Below, one piece after another: positions 9,421-17,807 of a stretch of 64,000 nucleotides of DNA. Each line of letters starts with the position of its first letter. Positions within the stretch are counted from its first letter, which is position 1. Source of the DNA: AP-15 sp963735445. GTDB lineage: Bacteria; Pseudomonadota; Alphaproteobacteria; ATCC43930; CGMCC-115725. The DNA lies in contig CAVTLC010000053.1 in NCBI GenBank assembly GCA_963735445.1, positions 1 to 64,000 on the forward strand, given 5' to 3'. The notes under the pieces are model-generated. The model made no database searches and was not told the DNA's origin. It was given only the letters and a program-made list of their open reading frames with translations. The translations under genes were made by a program, and so were the position numbers.

Positions 9421-10485
9421 ATGATCTTCAGTTGGTTGCTGGTGTTTGTGCCAGTCTCGTTGGGGTTGAAATATTTCCTCAACACATCGCCGCTGTTGAT
9501 TTTCGGTAGCGCCGCAATCGCTATTGCTGGCCTTGCCGAATGGGTGCGGCGGTCGACCGAGCAGCTTGCCGAGCGAGCGGGACCCGAAATCGGCGGTTTG
9601 TTGAATGTCACCTTTGGCAATATCGCCGAACTTACCTTGGCGCTGTTCGTATTGGCGAGCGGCAAGCCCGACATTGTTCGCGCGCAAATCACCGGCTCGA
9701 TTATCGGCACCAGCCTGCTCGGCCTCGGGCTGGCGATCCTGGTCGGCGGGCTGACCCGCGAGCGACAAACATTTCGGCGAGAAAATGCCGGGCGGTTTTC
9801 CAGCCTGCTCGTGTTGACGACTCTCGCCCTGCTGTTGCCGGCCCTGTTCAGCTATGCCCGTGAAGCCACCGGCCATCACAGCGACATGGCGCTGACCAAT
9901 GAAGAATTGAGCCTCGGCGCCTCAGCCGTCCTGATTCTGCTGTATGCCGGCAATCTCATTTACACCCTGGTGACGCACCGCGACGTGTTCGCCAGTGACG
10001 AGCCGCGCACCGAGCCCAGCTGGTCGCTATGGACAGCACTCGCGGTATTGATCGGCGGCACTGCGGTGATAGCGATCGAAGCCGAGTTGGTTTCGGAATC
10101 GTTGACCGCCACAGCGCAGCAGCTGAACCTGTCGCCGCTTTTCCTCAGCGTTATCGTGCTGGCTCTGATCGGTACTGTCGCCGACCTCTTCGCGGCGGTC
10201 TATTTCGCGCATCAGGATCGGATGGGGCTGGTCATGAGCATCTGCATCGGTTCGGCGATCCAGATCGCGCTCGTCATGGCGCCGTTACTGGTTCTGATCT
10301 CGTGGTTCTTTGGCCACCCGATGGACCTGGTTTTCACAAACCCGCTCGATCTCTTCGCGATTGCTGGGACGGCATGGATTGTCAACGCAATCGCTGGAGA
10401 CGGGGAGACCACATGGTTCGAGGGTCTGTTGCTGATTGGGGTTTATGCATTGCTCGGGCTCGGATTTTTCTTTTTCGCCGGTTGA
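9421..10485 (+). CDS. Calcium/cation:proton antiporter (CaCA/CAX family)
   Basis: This 354-residue integral membrane protein has about 11 helices and two internal alpha-repeats, as in ChaA/CAX antiporters that expel Ca2+ or Na+ in exchange for H+. Repeat 1 shows the classic GNIAELTLA (about residue 62-70). Repeat 2 reads GTVADLFAAV where CAX proteins normally have GNxAEHxxAV, so the second acidic residue is Asp rather than Glu and Asn is replaced by Thr. Length is slightly short of the family average. It is divergent from the liv operon and convergent with ribD, and no ribosome site is evident before ATG 9421. Confidence 0.85.
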   Translation: MIFSWLLVFVPVSLGLKYFLNTSPLLIFGSAAIAIAGLAEWVRRSTEQLAERAGPEIGGLLNVTFGNIAELTLALFVLASGKPDIVRAQITGSIIGTSLLGLGLAILVGGLTRERQTFRRENAGRFSSLLVLTTLALLLPALFSYAREATGHHSDMALTNEELSLGASAVLILLYAGNLIYTLVTHRDVFASDEPRTEPSWSLWTALAVLIGGTAVIAIEAELVSESLTATAQQLNLSPLFLSVIVLALIGTVADLFAAVYFAHQDRMGLVMSICIGSAIQIALVMAPLLVLISWFFGHPMDLVFTNPLDLFAIAGTAWIVNAIAGDGETTWFEGLLLIGVYALLGLGFFFFAG

Positions 10486-10566
10486 GTTTCGAGCTCATCG
10501 CCCAAGCATCTGGCTTGACCACGATAGCTGCGTAAATCGCCGATGTCCGTCCCGGTTAGCCGCGGG

Positions 10567-11714
10567 TCAGCCGCGGGCTCGGAAAGTCGTCACGACATCG
10601 GCGCCGATCGTTTCGCTGATGATCCGTTCGAAGCGGGGAGCATCGGCCAGCGCACCCAAGCCAAGCTCGCCGACCGCAGACATACCGTCGCCGCCGATCA
10701 GCAGCGGCCCCTGCATCCAAACGAGACGATCGACGAGACCCAACCGCAACAGCGCGGCCGCCACTCGCGCGCCACCTTCGACCAATACTCTTGTCAGCCC
10801 ATGCCGGCCAAGCGCCTGAAGCGCGTCGGCAAGATCGATGCGACCTTCTGCATCCGCATCGACTTCGAGCAGGACGGCGCCGGCGGCGAGAAAAGTTTCG
10901 CGCCGCGCTGGGTCAGCGTTGCGCAGAGTCAAAATCAGAGTCGGAATCTGCCGCGCCTCGGCGATCACATGCGCTGTCGACGGGATCCGCAGATGACGGT
11001 CGAGTACGACCCGCACCGGAGAGCGGCTGGTCAGCCCAGGAAGTCGACAGGTCAGCTGCGGATCATCGGCGAGCACGGTCCCGGTGCCGACCATGATCGC
11101 GTCGTGCTCGGCGCGTAGTCTATGGGCATAGGCGCGGGCCGAGACGTCCCGGTGATCCACTGGCTCTCGCCGGTCGCGGTGGCGATCTTGCCATCGAGCG
11201 ACGTCGCAAGTTTCAAGGTGACGAGCGGCCGCCCGAGCCGCTGCCGGGTCAGAAAACCGGCATTGATTTCGGCCGCCTCGGCGGCGCCGAGACCGGTCTC
11301 TACCGCAATACCCGCCTCGCGCAGGCGGGTGATCCCGGACCCCGATACCCGTGGATCGGGATCTTCGAGCGCGGCGACAACCCGGCGCACCCCAGCGGCA
11401 ATCAACGCGTCCGCACAGGGCGAGGTGCGTCCCCAATGGCTGCACGGTTCGAGACTGACGTAAGCGGTGGCGCCGCGCGCCAAAGCGCCGGCCCGGCGCA
11501 AAGCTTCGGTTTCGGCATGTGGCCTACCGCCGGGCTGGGTCCAGCCGCGCCCGACGACGCGGCCATCGCTTACAAGAACGCAGCCGACCGCCGGGTTCGG
11601 CCAGACATTCCCCAGCCCGCGGCGCGCCAGCGCGAAGGCCGCGCGCATCCAGCGAAGATCGGCCTCCGGATCGCTGTTGTCGCCGCTTCGAGGCGCGCCG
11701 GGCTTAATCGCCAT
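10567..11714 (-). CDS. ribD: Bifunctional riboflavin deaminase/reductase RibD, frameshifted
   Basis: RibD carries out the second and third steps of riboflavin synthesis: pyrimidine deamination and ribosyl reduction. The N-terminal deaminase domain shows the zinc motif HAETEAL and PCSHWGRTSPC. The C-terminal reductase domain shows VEGGARVAAALL. The frame breaks at CCC 11148-11150: one G is missing on the coding strand after GESQWITG, and restoring it gives DVSARAYAHRLRAEHDAIMVG. The length of 1148 bases is 3n+2, the only whole gene here explained by a deletion. ATG 11714 lies inside the 3' end of nrdR (11-base overlap). The usual followers ribE, ribBA, ribH and nusB are absent. Confidence 0.88.
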
Positions 11715-12162
11715 CCGCGGCGATACGCCCGACAAATTCGCCGAAATCCTTGGCCTCGCGGAAATTCCGGTAGACCGAGGCAAACCGGATGTAGGCGACC
11801 TGGTCGAGGCTCGACAGCGCCTCCATGACAAGACCGCCGATCACGTCGCTGGGGATGTCGGTCTCCCCCGAACTCTCGAGTTGTCGCACCAGCGAATTGA
11901 TGATGCGCTCGACCCGTTCGGGCTCGATCGGCCGCTTGCGTAACGCGATGTAGATCGAGCGGGCGAGCTTGTCGCGCTCAAACGGCTCGCGCTGCCCGTT
12001 CTTTTTGACAACGGTAAGGTCGCGCAGTTGCACGCGCTCGAAGGTCGTAAACCGGGCCGCGCAATTCGGGCAAAAACGCCGGCGACGAATGGCGCCGCGA
12101 TCGTCTGTCGGGCGCGAATCCTTGACCTGCGTGTCATCGGCTCCACAGAACGGACAGCGCAT
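11704..12162 (-). CDS. nrdR: Transcriptional repressor NrdR
   Basis: This 152-residue repressor of ribonucleotide reductase genes senses ATP/dATP through an ATP-cone. The zinc ribbon is complete (Cys3, Cys6, Cys31, Cys34) and is followed by VVKKNGQREPFERDKL, the start of the cone. Family length is about 150. It sits between glyA and ribD, the standard alphaproteobacterial order, all on the minus strand with 23 bases after glyA. Its targets (nrd genes with NrdR boxes) are outside the window. Confidence 0.95.
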   Translation of the reverse strand: MRCPFCGADDTQVKDSRPTDDRGAIRRRRFCPNCAARFTTFERVQLRDLTVVKKNGQREPFERDKLARSIYIALRKRPIEPERVERIINSLVRQLESSGETDIPSDVIGGLVMEALSSLDQVAYIRFASVYRNFREAKDFGEFVGRIAADGD

Positions 12163-12185
12163 CTGCTCCTCCCGTTATCGCGCGG

Positions 12186-13502
12186 CTAAGCATCCAAGTT
12201 TTGATAAATCGGAAACCGCCCGCAGAGCGCGCGCACGTCCTCGCGCACTCGGGCTTCTGCCGAACCATTGTCGGCAGGGCCGCGCGCCAAGCCCTCCAGC
12301 ACGTCGATAATCATTCCGCCAACTCGACGGAACTCTTCGGCGCCAAAGCCGCGCGACGTTGCTGCCGGCGAGCCGAGCCGAACGCCGGAGGTGATGGTCG
12401 GTTTTTCCGGGTCGAACGGGATGCCGTTTTTATTGCAGGTGATACCAGCGCGTTCGAGACTGATCTCGGCGTCGCGTCCGGTTAGCCCAAGCGGACGCAA
12501 ATCGACCAACATCAGATGCGTGTCGGTACCACCCGAGACGATCGCGAGGCCCGCTTGCGCCAAAGTTTCGGCAAGCACCCCGGCGTTTTCGACGACGGCG
12601 GCGGCATAGCTGGCGAAAGACGGACTTAATGCCTCGCCGAGCGCCACCGCCTTGGCCGCGATGACATGCATTAGTGGGCCGCCCTGCAGACCGGGGAAGA
12701 CCGCGGCGTTGATCCGCCGGCCGATCTCTTCGTCCTCGGCGAGGATCATGCCGCCGCGCGGTCCGCGCAATGTTTTGTGGGTCGTCGTCGTAACGACATG
12801 AGCATGAGGCAACGGGCTCGGATGCACCCCGCCGGCGACCAGCCCGGCAAAATGCGCCATGTCGACCATCAGATAGGCGCCGACCTCATCGGCGATCGCC
12901 CGAAAACGGGCAAAGTCGATGATCCGCGGATAGGCGCTGCCGCCGGCAATGATCAGCTTTGGCCGGTGCTCGCGCGCCAACCGCTCGACCTCGTCGAAAT
13001 CGACGCGCGCGTCGTCGCGGCGGACACCGTAAGCGACTGCGTTAAACCATTTCCCCGACAGGTTTGGCCGCGCCCCGTGAGTGAGGTGGCCGCCCGCGGC
13101 AAGCGACATACCGAGGATCGTGTCGCCCGGGCTCAGCAGAGCCAGCAAAACAGCCTGGTTTGCTTGCGCGCCCGAATGCGGCTGAACATTGGCAAAAGCG
13201 CAGCGAAATAGCCGTTTGGCGCGATCGATTGCCAATCGCTCGGCGACATCGACAAACTCGCAACCGCCATAGTAACGCCGCCCCGGGTAGCCCTCGGCGT
13301 ATTTATTCGTCAGCACCGATCCCTGAGCCTCGAGGACCGCACGCGAAACGATATTCTCGCTCGCGATCAATTCGATTTGCGACTGCTGGCGGGCCAGTTC
13401 GGCGGCAATTGCCGCGGTTAGTTCGGGATCGCTCTCGGCCAGCCGCGCCTCACCGGTGCGGGTCGCTCCCTCTGTGCCGGACAATCTTGCGGATAAAGCC
13501 AT
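12186..13502 (-). CDS. glyA: Serine hydroxymethyltransferase
   Basis: This PLP enzyme interconverts serine and glycine with transfer of a one-carbon unit to tetrahydrofolate. With ATG 13502 the protein has 438 residues. The PLP lysine is Lys243 in TTTTHKTLRGPRGG, the substrate region IELIASENIVS is at about 43-53, and TNKYAEGYPG follows. An in-frame TTG at 13508 is an alternative start, and neither has a strong ribosome site. It is the first gene of the glyA-nrdR-ribD unit, divergent from the MucR gene. The catalytic core is intact. Confidence 0.93.
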   Translation of the reverse strand: MALSARLSGTEGATRTGEARLAESDPELTAAIAAELARQQSQIELIASENIVSRAVLEAQGSVLTNKYAEGYPGRRYYGGCEFVDVAERLAIDRAKRLFRCAFANVQPHSGAQANQAVLLALLSPGDTILGMSLAAGGHLTHGARPNLSGKWFNAVAYGVRRDDARVDFDEVERLAREHRPKLIIAGGSAYPRIIDFARFRAIADEVGAYLMVDMAHFAGLVAGGVHPSPLPHAHVVTTTTHKTLRGPRGGMILAEDEEIGRRINAAVFPGLQGGPLMHVIAAKAVALGEALSPSFASYAAAVVENAGVLAETLAQAGLAIVSGGTDTHLMLVDLRPLGLTGRDAEISLERAGITCNKNGIPFDPEKPTITSGVRLGSPAATSRGFGAEEFRRVGGMIIDVLEGLARGPADNGSAEARVREDVRALCGRFPIYQNLDA

Positions 13503-13846
13503 CCTCAATCCCGTAAATCACTCGAGCCAATCCGGGCGCCAATCGGCATCTCGCCGATCCAAGGTCACCAGCGTCGAACCGATACGGCCTACCCGTACCA
13601 TATCTCGACGTTGGGTGCCAACCGGCTACCACAAATCGGGGTCGATTCGCAGCAATGGGGAGGCGAACGCAATCGCACTCCGCGACAAGCAATTCTGCGG
13701 CCCAAAGCTTTCACTCGTCTGTCGCAAGCGATTACCGCCCGCCTTTAACCGTGCGGCGTAAGCAAGCGCAGGGTCTCGCGATAGCTTGAGCAAGTCCTTA
13801 GGGCCAGCCGTAAATCACAATTACAATGCTCTCTCATAGGTTTCCG
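13503..13846. other. Divergent intergenic region between glyA and mucR-like gene
   Basis: This stretch of about 340 bases lies between the two divergently transcribed genes and contains no convincing coding frame. It must hold the glyA promoter and upstream control sites for the MucR-type gene. By eye I find no riboswitch fold, such as a glycine riboswitch, and no long inverted repeat. The AT-rich part is at the mucR side (about 13808-13880). Confidence 0.5.
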
Positions 13847-13875
13847 TTGACACAAGATATTCGTGCGATGATTAT
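13847..13875 (+). promoter_or_regulatory. Predicted sigma-70-type promoter of the MucR-like gene
   Basis: A perfect -35 box TTGACA (13847-13852) is separated by 17 bases from GATTAT (13870-13875), which matches 4 of 6 bases of the -10 consensus. Transcription would begin near 13882, leaving a leader of about 34 bases before ATG 13916. This placement argues against the earlier in-frame ATGs at 13826 and 13868. Confidence 0.6.
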
Positions 13876-13915
13876 CGGCGTTCGCGTGCACATTCAGTCT
13901 TCATCGGGGCGAAAA

Positions 13916-14359
13916 ATGGCAGAAACGGCGACGCCGAAAATGGCGGAAGAAGAGCTGTTGCGGATGACTGCAGACGTCGTAGCGGCATATGTCAGCAACA
14001 ATACGTTGCCGACGGCGCAGCTAGCCGAGGTCATCAATGCCGTCTATCATTCGTTAAAGGGGTTAGAGGGGCCGATCGCTGAGCCGATACCAGAACCGGC
14101 AAAGCCGGCAGTACCGGTCCGCAAATCGATTACGCCCGATTATTTGATTTGTCTGGAAGACGGTAAAAAATTGAAGATGCTGAAGCGGCATCTGCGATCG
14201 ACTTACAACATGACCCCGGATGAATACCGTTCGCGTTGGGGGCTCGCGCCGGATTATCCGATGGTTGCCCCGAACTACGCCGAGCAGCGATCAGCCTTCG
14301 CCAAAAAGATCGGTCTCGGCCGCGGCTCCGGCCGGCAGCCGAGCGCTAGCAAGAAATAG
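13916..14359 (+). CDS. MucR/Ros-family transcriptional regulator with degenerate zinc site
   Basis: This 147-residue DNA-binding regulator belongs to the MucR/Ros family, global repressors of exopolysaccharide, motility and cell-cycle genes in alphaproteobacteria. The N-terminal helical oligomerisation segment reads LLRMTADVVAAYVSNN. The C-terminal prokaryotic zinc-finger region includes YLICLEDGKKLKMLKRHL and then TPDEYRSRWGL and YPMVAPNYAEQRS. Only one Cys is present (CLED instead of CxxC), and the positions normally filled by His after the RHL helix read S-T-Y, so the zinc ligands are largely missing. Related rhizobial proteins tolerate such losses. ATG 13916 is supported by GGGGCG upstream and by the predicted promoter. 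Confidence 0.88.
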   Translation: MAETATPKMAEEELLRMTADVVAAYVSNNTLPTAQLAEVINAVYHSLKGLEGPIAEPIPEPAKPAVPVRKSITPDYLICLEDGKKLKMLKRHLRSTYNMTPDEYRSRWGLAPDYPMVAPNYAEQRSAFAKKIGLGRGSGRQPSASKK

Positions 14360-14499
14360 CACCGCCAATTCCCTGATCTCCGACGGGCGAATTTTGCTTC
14401 GCCGCGGAGTAGCGGCGGAAAGGGCGCCTGACGGAATTGTCCCGCGGACTGAAGCGCCGCGGTATACTGGCGGTCGTTTCGACAGCCGCCGAGGTCCCG

Positions 14500-15732
14500 A
14501 TGCCTGCCGACGCCTCCCTCGCTTCCCACCCTGCCGCAGGAAGTTCGGCACCGACAGTCGCGGCGAAGTTCGATTGGACCGATCCGCTGTTGCTCGAGGA
14601 TGAGCTCAGCGAGGACGAGCGCATGGTGCGCGACAGCGCCCGCGCCTATTGCCAGGACAAGCTGCTGCCGCGTGTCATCGAAGCCAATCGGCGCGAGCAT
14701 TTTGATCGCGAGATCATGAACGAGATGGGCGCGCTCGGCTTTCTCGGCTCCACGATCGACGGTTACGGTTGTGCCGGCGTCAACTATGTCTGTTATGGCC
14801 TGATCGCACGCGAGGTCGAGCGCGTCGACAGCGGATATCGCTCGGCGATGAGCGTGCAGTCGAGCCTCGTGATGTATCCGATCGAGGATTTCGGCAGCGA
14901 AGCGCAGCGGCAGAAATATCTGCCGAAATTGGCATCAGGCGAATGGGTGGGCTGTTTCGGGTTAACCGAGCCCGACCACGGCTCCGACCCCGGCGGCATG
15001 ACGACACGCGCTGTCAGAGCACCGGGCGGCTACCGGCTGACCGGGGCCAAGATGTGGATCACCAACTCCCCGATCGCCGACGTTCTGGTCGTCTGGGCCA
15101 AGACCGAAGACGGGATCATCCGCGGCTTTATTCTCGAACGCGGAATGCCGGGCCTCAGCACGCCCAAGATCGAAGGCAAGTTCAGCTTGCGGGCTTCGGT
15201 GACCGGCGAGATCGTGATGGACGATGTCTTCGTGCCCGAGGACAATCTGCTGCCGGAGGTCAGCGGCTTGCGCGGACCGTTCTCGTGCCTCAACAACGCG
15301 CGCTACGGCATCGCCTGGGGGGCTATGGGCGCCGCCGAATTCTGCTGGCATCAGGCGCGAAACTATACCCTCGAGCGCCGCCAGTTCGGCCGTCCGCTCG
15401 CCGCCAACCAGCTGATCCAGAAAAAGCTCGTCGATATGCAGACCGAGATCGCTCTTGGCCTTAATGCCTGCTTGCGTCTCGGCAGGCTTAAGGATCAGGC
15501 GCGGGCCACGCCCGAAATGATCTCGCTGTTAAAGCGCAACAATGCCGGTAAGGCGCTCGACATCGCGCGGATGGCGCGCGACATGCACGGCGGCAATGGC
15601 GTCTCCGACGAGTACCATGTGATCCGCCATGTCATGAACCTCGAGGCGGTCAACACTTATGAGGGCACGCACGACATCCACGCGCTGATCCTCGGCCGCG
15701 CCCAGACCGGTATCCCGGCCTTCGCCGGCTAG
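14500..15732 (+). CDS. gcdH: Glutaryl-CoA dehydrogenase (acyl-CoA dehydrogenase family)
   Basis: This FAD enzyme of about 410 residues oxidises and decarboxylates glutaryl-CoA to crotonyl-CoA in lysine/tryptophan breakdown. The catalytic Glu is in TYEGTHDIH (about 386-394), the usual GcdH sequence. CFGLTEPDHGSDPGGM and WITNSPIADVLVVWAK are also diagnostic. ATG 14500 is chosen because GAGGT lies at 14491-14495 and the family N-terminus follows. An earlier in-frame start at 14437 has no ribosome site. It stands alone between mucR and a convergent AraC gene, whose 3' end overlaps it by 4 bases. Confidence 0.92.
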   Translation: MPADASLASHPAAGSSAPTVAAKFDWTDPLLLEDELSEDERMVRDSARAYCQDKLLPRVIEANRREHFDREIMNEMGALGFLGSTIDGYGCAGVNYVCYGLIAREVERVDSGYRSAMSVQSSLVMYPIEDFGSEAQRQKYLPKLASGEWVGCFGLTEPDHGSDPGGMTTRAVRAPGGYRLTGAKMWITNSPIADVLVVWAKTEDGIIRGFILERGMPGLSTPKIEGKFSLRASVTGEIVMDDVFVPEDNLLPEVSGLRGPFSCLNNARYGIAWGAMGAAEFCWHQARNYTLERRQFGRPLAANQLIQKKLVDMQTEIALGLNACLRLGRLKDQARATPEMISLLKRNNAGKALDIARMARDMHGGNGVSDEYHVIRHVMNLEAVNTYEGTHDIHALILGRAQTGIPAFAG

Positions 15733-16493
15733 TTGAAATAATCGCGCGGGGTCTTCCCGAGGCTTTGGCGGAACATCGCGGTAAAGGCGCTGGCGCTGTC
15801 GTAGCCGACGACTCGTGCGACTGTGGCGATGTCCTGGCCATGCGCCAGCCGCACCAGTGCTTGCGCGAGCCGGACTTGGTGCCGCCAATCGACAAAGCGC
15901 AGCCCGGTTTCCCGCACGAACAACCGCGCCAAGGTGCGGCTGCTGGCGCCGGCAAGCGTTGACCATTCCTCCAAGGTCTCGCGCCGGCCGGGATCGCTCA
16001 GCAGAGCTTCGCAAACCCGTTGCAGCCGTTTGTCCGACGGCCTCGGAATGTGCAGCGGCTGCGCATCGAGAACGCGAATCTCGTCGAGAAAGAGCGCCGC
16101 GACGTGGCCGACGCGACCGTTTTCGTCGTAATCGAGCGGTGCTGCGACCAGTTCCAGCATCAATGCCCGCAGCAATGGCGACACCAGGATGACTTTACAC
16201 TCCGCGGCGACGTCTCCCGCCACCCCCGGGTCGACATAGATCGCGCGCATCGCCACGGCACCCGACATCCGGACCTCGTGCTCGGTCCCGGCGGGGATCC
16301 ACAGCGCGCGGTTTGGCGGTACGACCCAGGTGCCGCGCGATGCCGTTACCGTCATCACGCCGGAAAGCGCCCAGCTCAACTGCGCTCGCAGATGGGAATG
16401 CGGTTCGATCCGAAAGCCGTCGGCAAAATCCTTCGCCATGCCGGCGAGCGGCCGCGGCGTTGCTTGGTAATCATCACGGTTGGTGCTTTTCAT
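15729..16493 (-). CDS. AraC-family transcriptional regulator with N-terminal cupin
   Basis: This 254-residue regulator has an N-terminal cupin-like sensing domain (HSHLRAQLSWALSG, then VPPNRALWIPAGTEHEV) and a C-terminal AraC domain with two helix-turn-helix units (LEEWSTLAGASSRTLARLF and IATVARVVGYDSASAFTAMF, then GKTPRDYF). It is divergent from an MFS transporter with 90 bases between the starts. This is the common regulator-exporter arrangement, so it probably controls that transporter. The ligand is unknown. Confidence 0.9.
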   Translation of the reverse strand: MKSTNRDDYQATPRPLAGMAKDFADGFRIEPHSHLRAQLSWALSGVMTVTASRGTWVVPPNRALWIPAGTEHEVRMSGAVAMRAIYVDPGVAGDVAAECKVILVSPLLRALMLELVAAPLDYDENGRVGHVAALFLDEIRVLDAQPLHIPRPSDKRLQRVCEALLSDPGRRETLEEWSTLAGASSRTLARLFVRETGLRFVDWRHQVRLAQALVRLAHGQDIATVARVVGYDSASAFTAMFRQSLGKTPRDYFN

Positions 16494-16583
16494 ATTGTCG
16501 TTTTCGCGACGATCATTGGCCGAACGAATTCAATCGGACGCGGTATTTATGCTGTTATCCGCACGCTGTCGATCGGAGGCTTT

Positions 16584-17793
16584 ATGCCGGCTCGGTACCC
16601 TGTCATCGGATTTATCAATATCGGCCACCTGATCGATCACATGGTGATGCTGATCTTTCCGACCGCAGTACTCGGCATGCAAACCGATTTCGCTCGTCCG
16701 TATAGCGAGCTGATCACCTTGGCGCTGGGCGGCTTCATCATGTTCGGCGCCGGATCATTACCGGCCGGCTGGCTGGGTGACCGCTGGAGCCGCCGCAACA
16801 TGATGGCGGTGTTCTTTCTCGGCCTCGGGATTGCCACGATCGCCACCGGGTTTACCCAGACGCGCTGGCAGCTCGCGATCGGATTGGCGGCGATGGGCCT
16901 GTTCGCCGCGATCTACCACCCGGTCGGAACCGCGATGCTGGTCGGCCATGCCGAGCGGGTTGGGCGCGCAATCGGCGTCAACGGCGTCTGGGGTAATCTC
17001 GGGGTCGCCTCGGCGGCGCTTGCGACGGGCGCCGTCACTCAGTGGCTCGGCTGGCGTTGGGCCTTCATCCTGCCGGGTGCTGTGGCATTCGGCATCGGCA
17101 TCGCCTATCTGGCCCTCGTTCCGCCCGAAGCCAATCAGCAGAGCAGACGCGGCGCCACCGCTCACCAGGCCAGTTTCCCGCGCGCCGTGATTGTGCGCGC
17201 CTTTCTCGTCTTGGTGCTGGTCACTCTGGCGGGCGGAATCGTCTTTAACGCGACGACGGTGGCGTTGCCGAAAATGGTGGACGAGCGCCTGCCGCAACTC
17301 GCCGGCTCAACCTTTGGCGTCGGCGCGCTGGTCAGTGCGGTCTATCTCGTCGGAGCGATGTCGCAACTGGTCATGGGACGCCTGATCGACCGCCATCCGC
17401 TCAAGGTCGGCTTTTTGGCGATTGCCTTGCTGCAGGCCCCGTTGCTGCTGGTCGCTTCCTGGTCGCGCGGATGGGGGATGATCCTGGTGTTGGCCGGTCT
17501 GGTGTTTGTGGTGTTCGGCCAGATCACATTCAACGACGCGATGGTGGCGCGCTATACCGATGCCGAGCTGGCGATCGCGCGTCTATGCGGTCCGCTATTT
17601 GCTGTCGTTCGGTGTCGCCGCGACGGCAATCCCGCTCGTCGCAGTGATGCACGCGCATGGCGGCTTTATGGCGCTGTTCCAGGTGCTCTCGATCGCCGGG
17701 GCATTGGTGACACTCGGCGCGGTCTTGTTTCCCTACCGCCCGGACGAGCTTACGCCCGCGCCAGCCTTCCGAGAAGCAACCGCCGCGGAATAA
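16584..17793 (+). CDS. MFS transporter, frameshifted
   Basis: This 12-helix inner-membrane carrier has about 402 residues and starts MPARYPVIGFINIGHLIDHM. ATG 16584 follows a good GGAGG site (16575-16579). The loop 2-3 motif appears as GWLGDRWSRRNMM. The frame breaks at about 17570-17573 (CTGGCGATCG, one G too many) and continues in the next frame as RSRVYAVRYLLSFGVAATAIP to the stop at 17793. The length of 1210 bases is 3n+1. It is divergent from the AraC regulator. Its GHLIDHM opening resembles fosmidomycin-resistance-type efflux proteins, but the substrate cannot be assigned. Confidence 0.82.
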
Positions 17794-17807
17794 GGCGGCT
17801 CGCTCGC

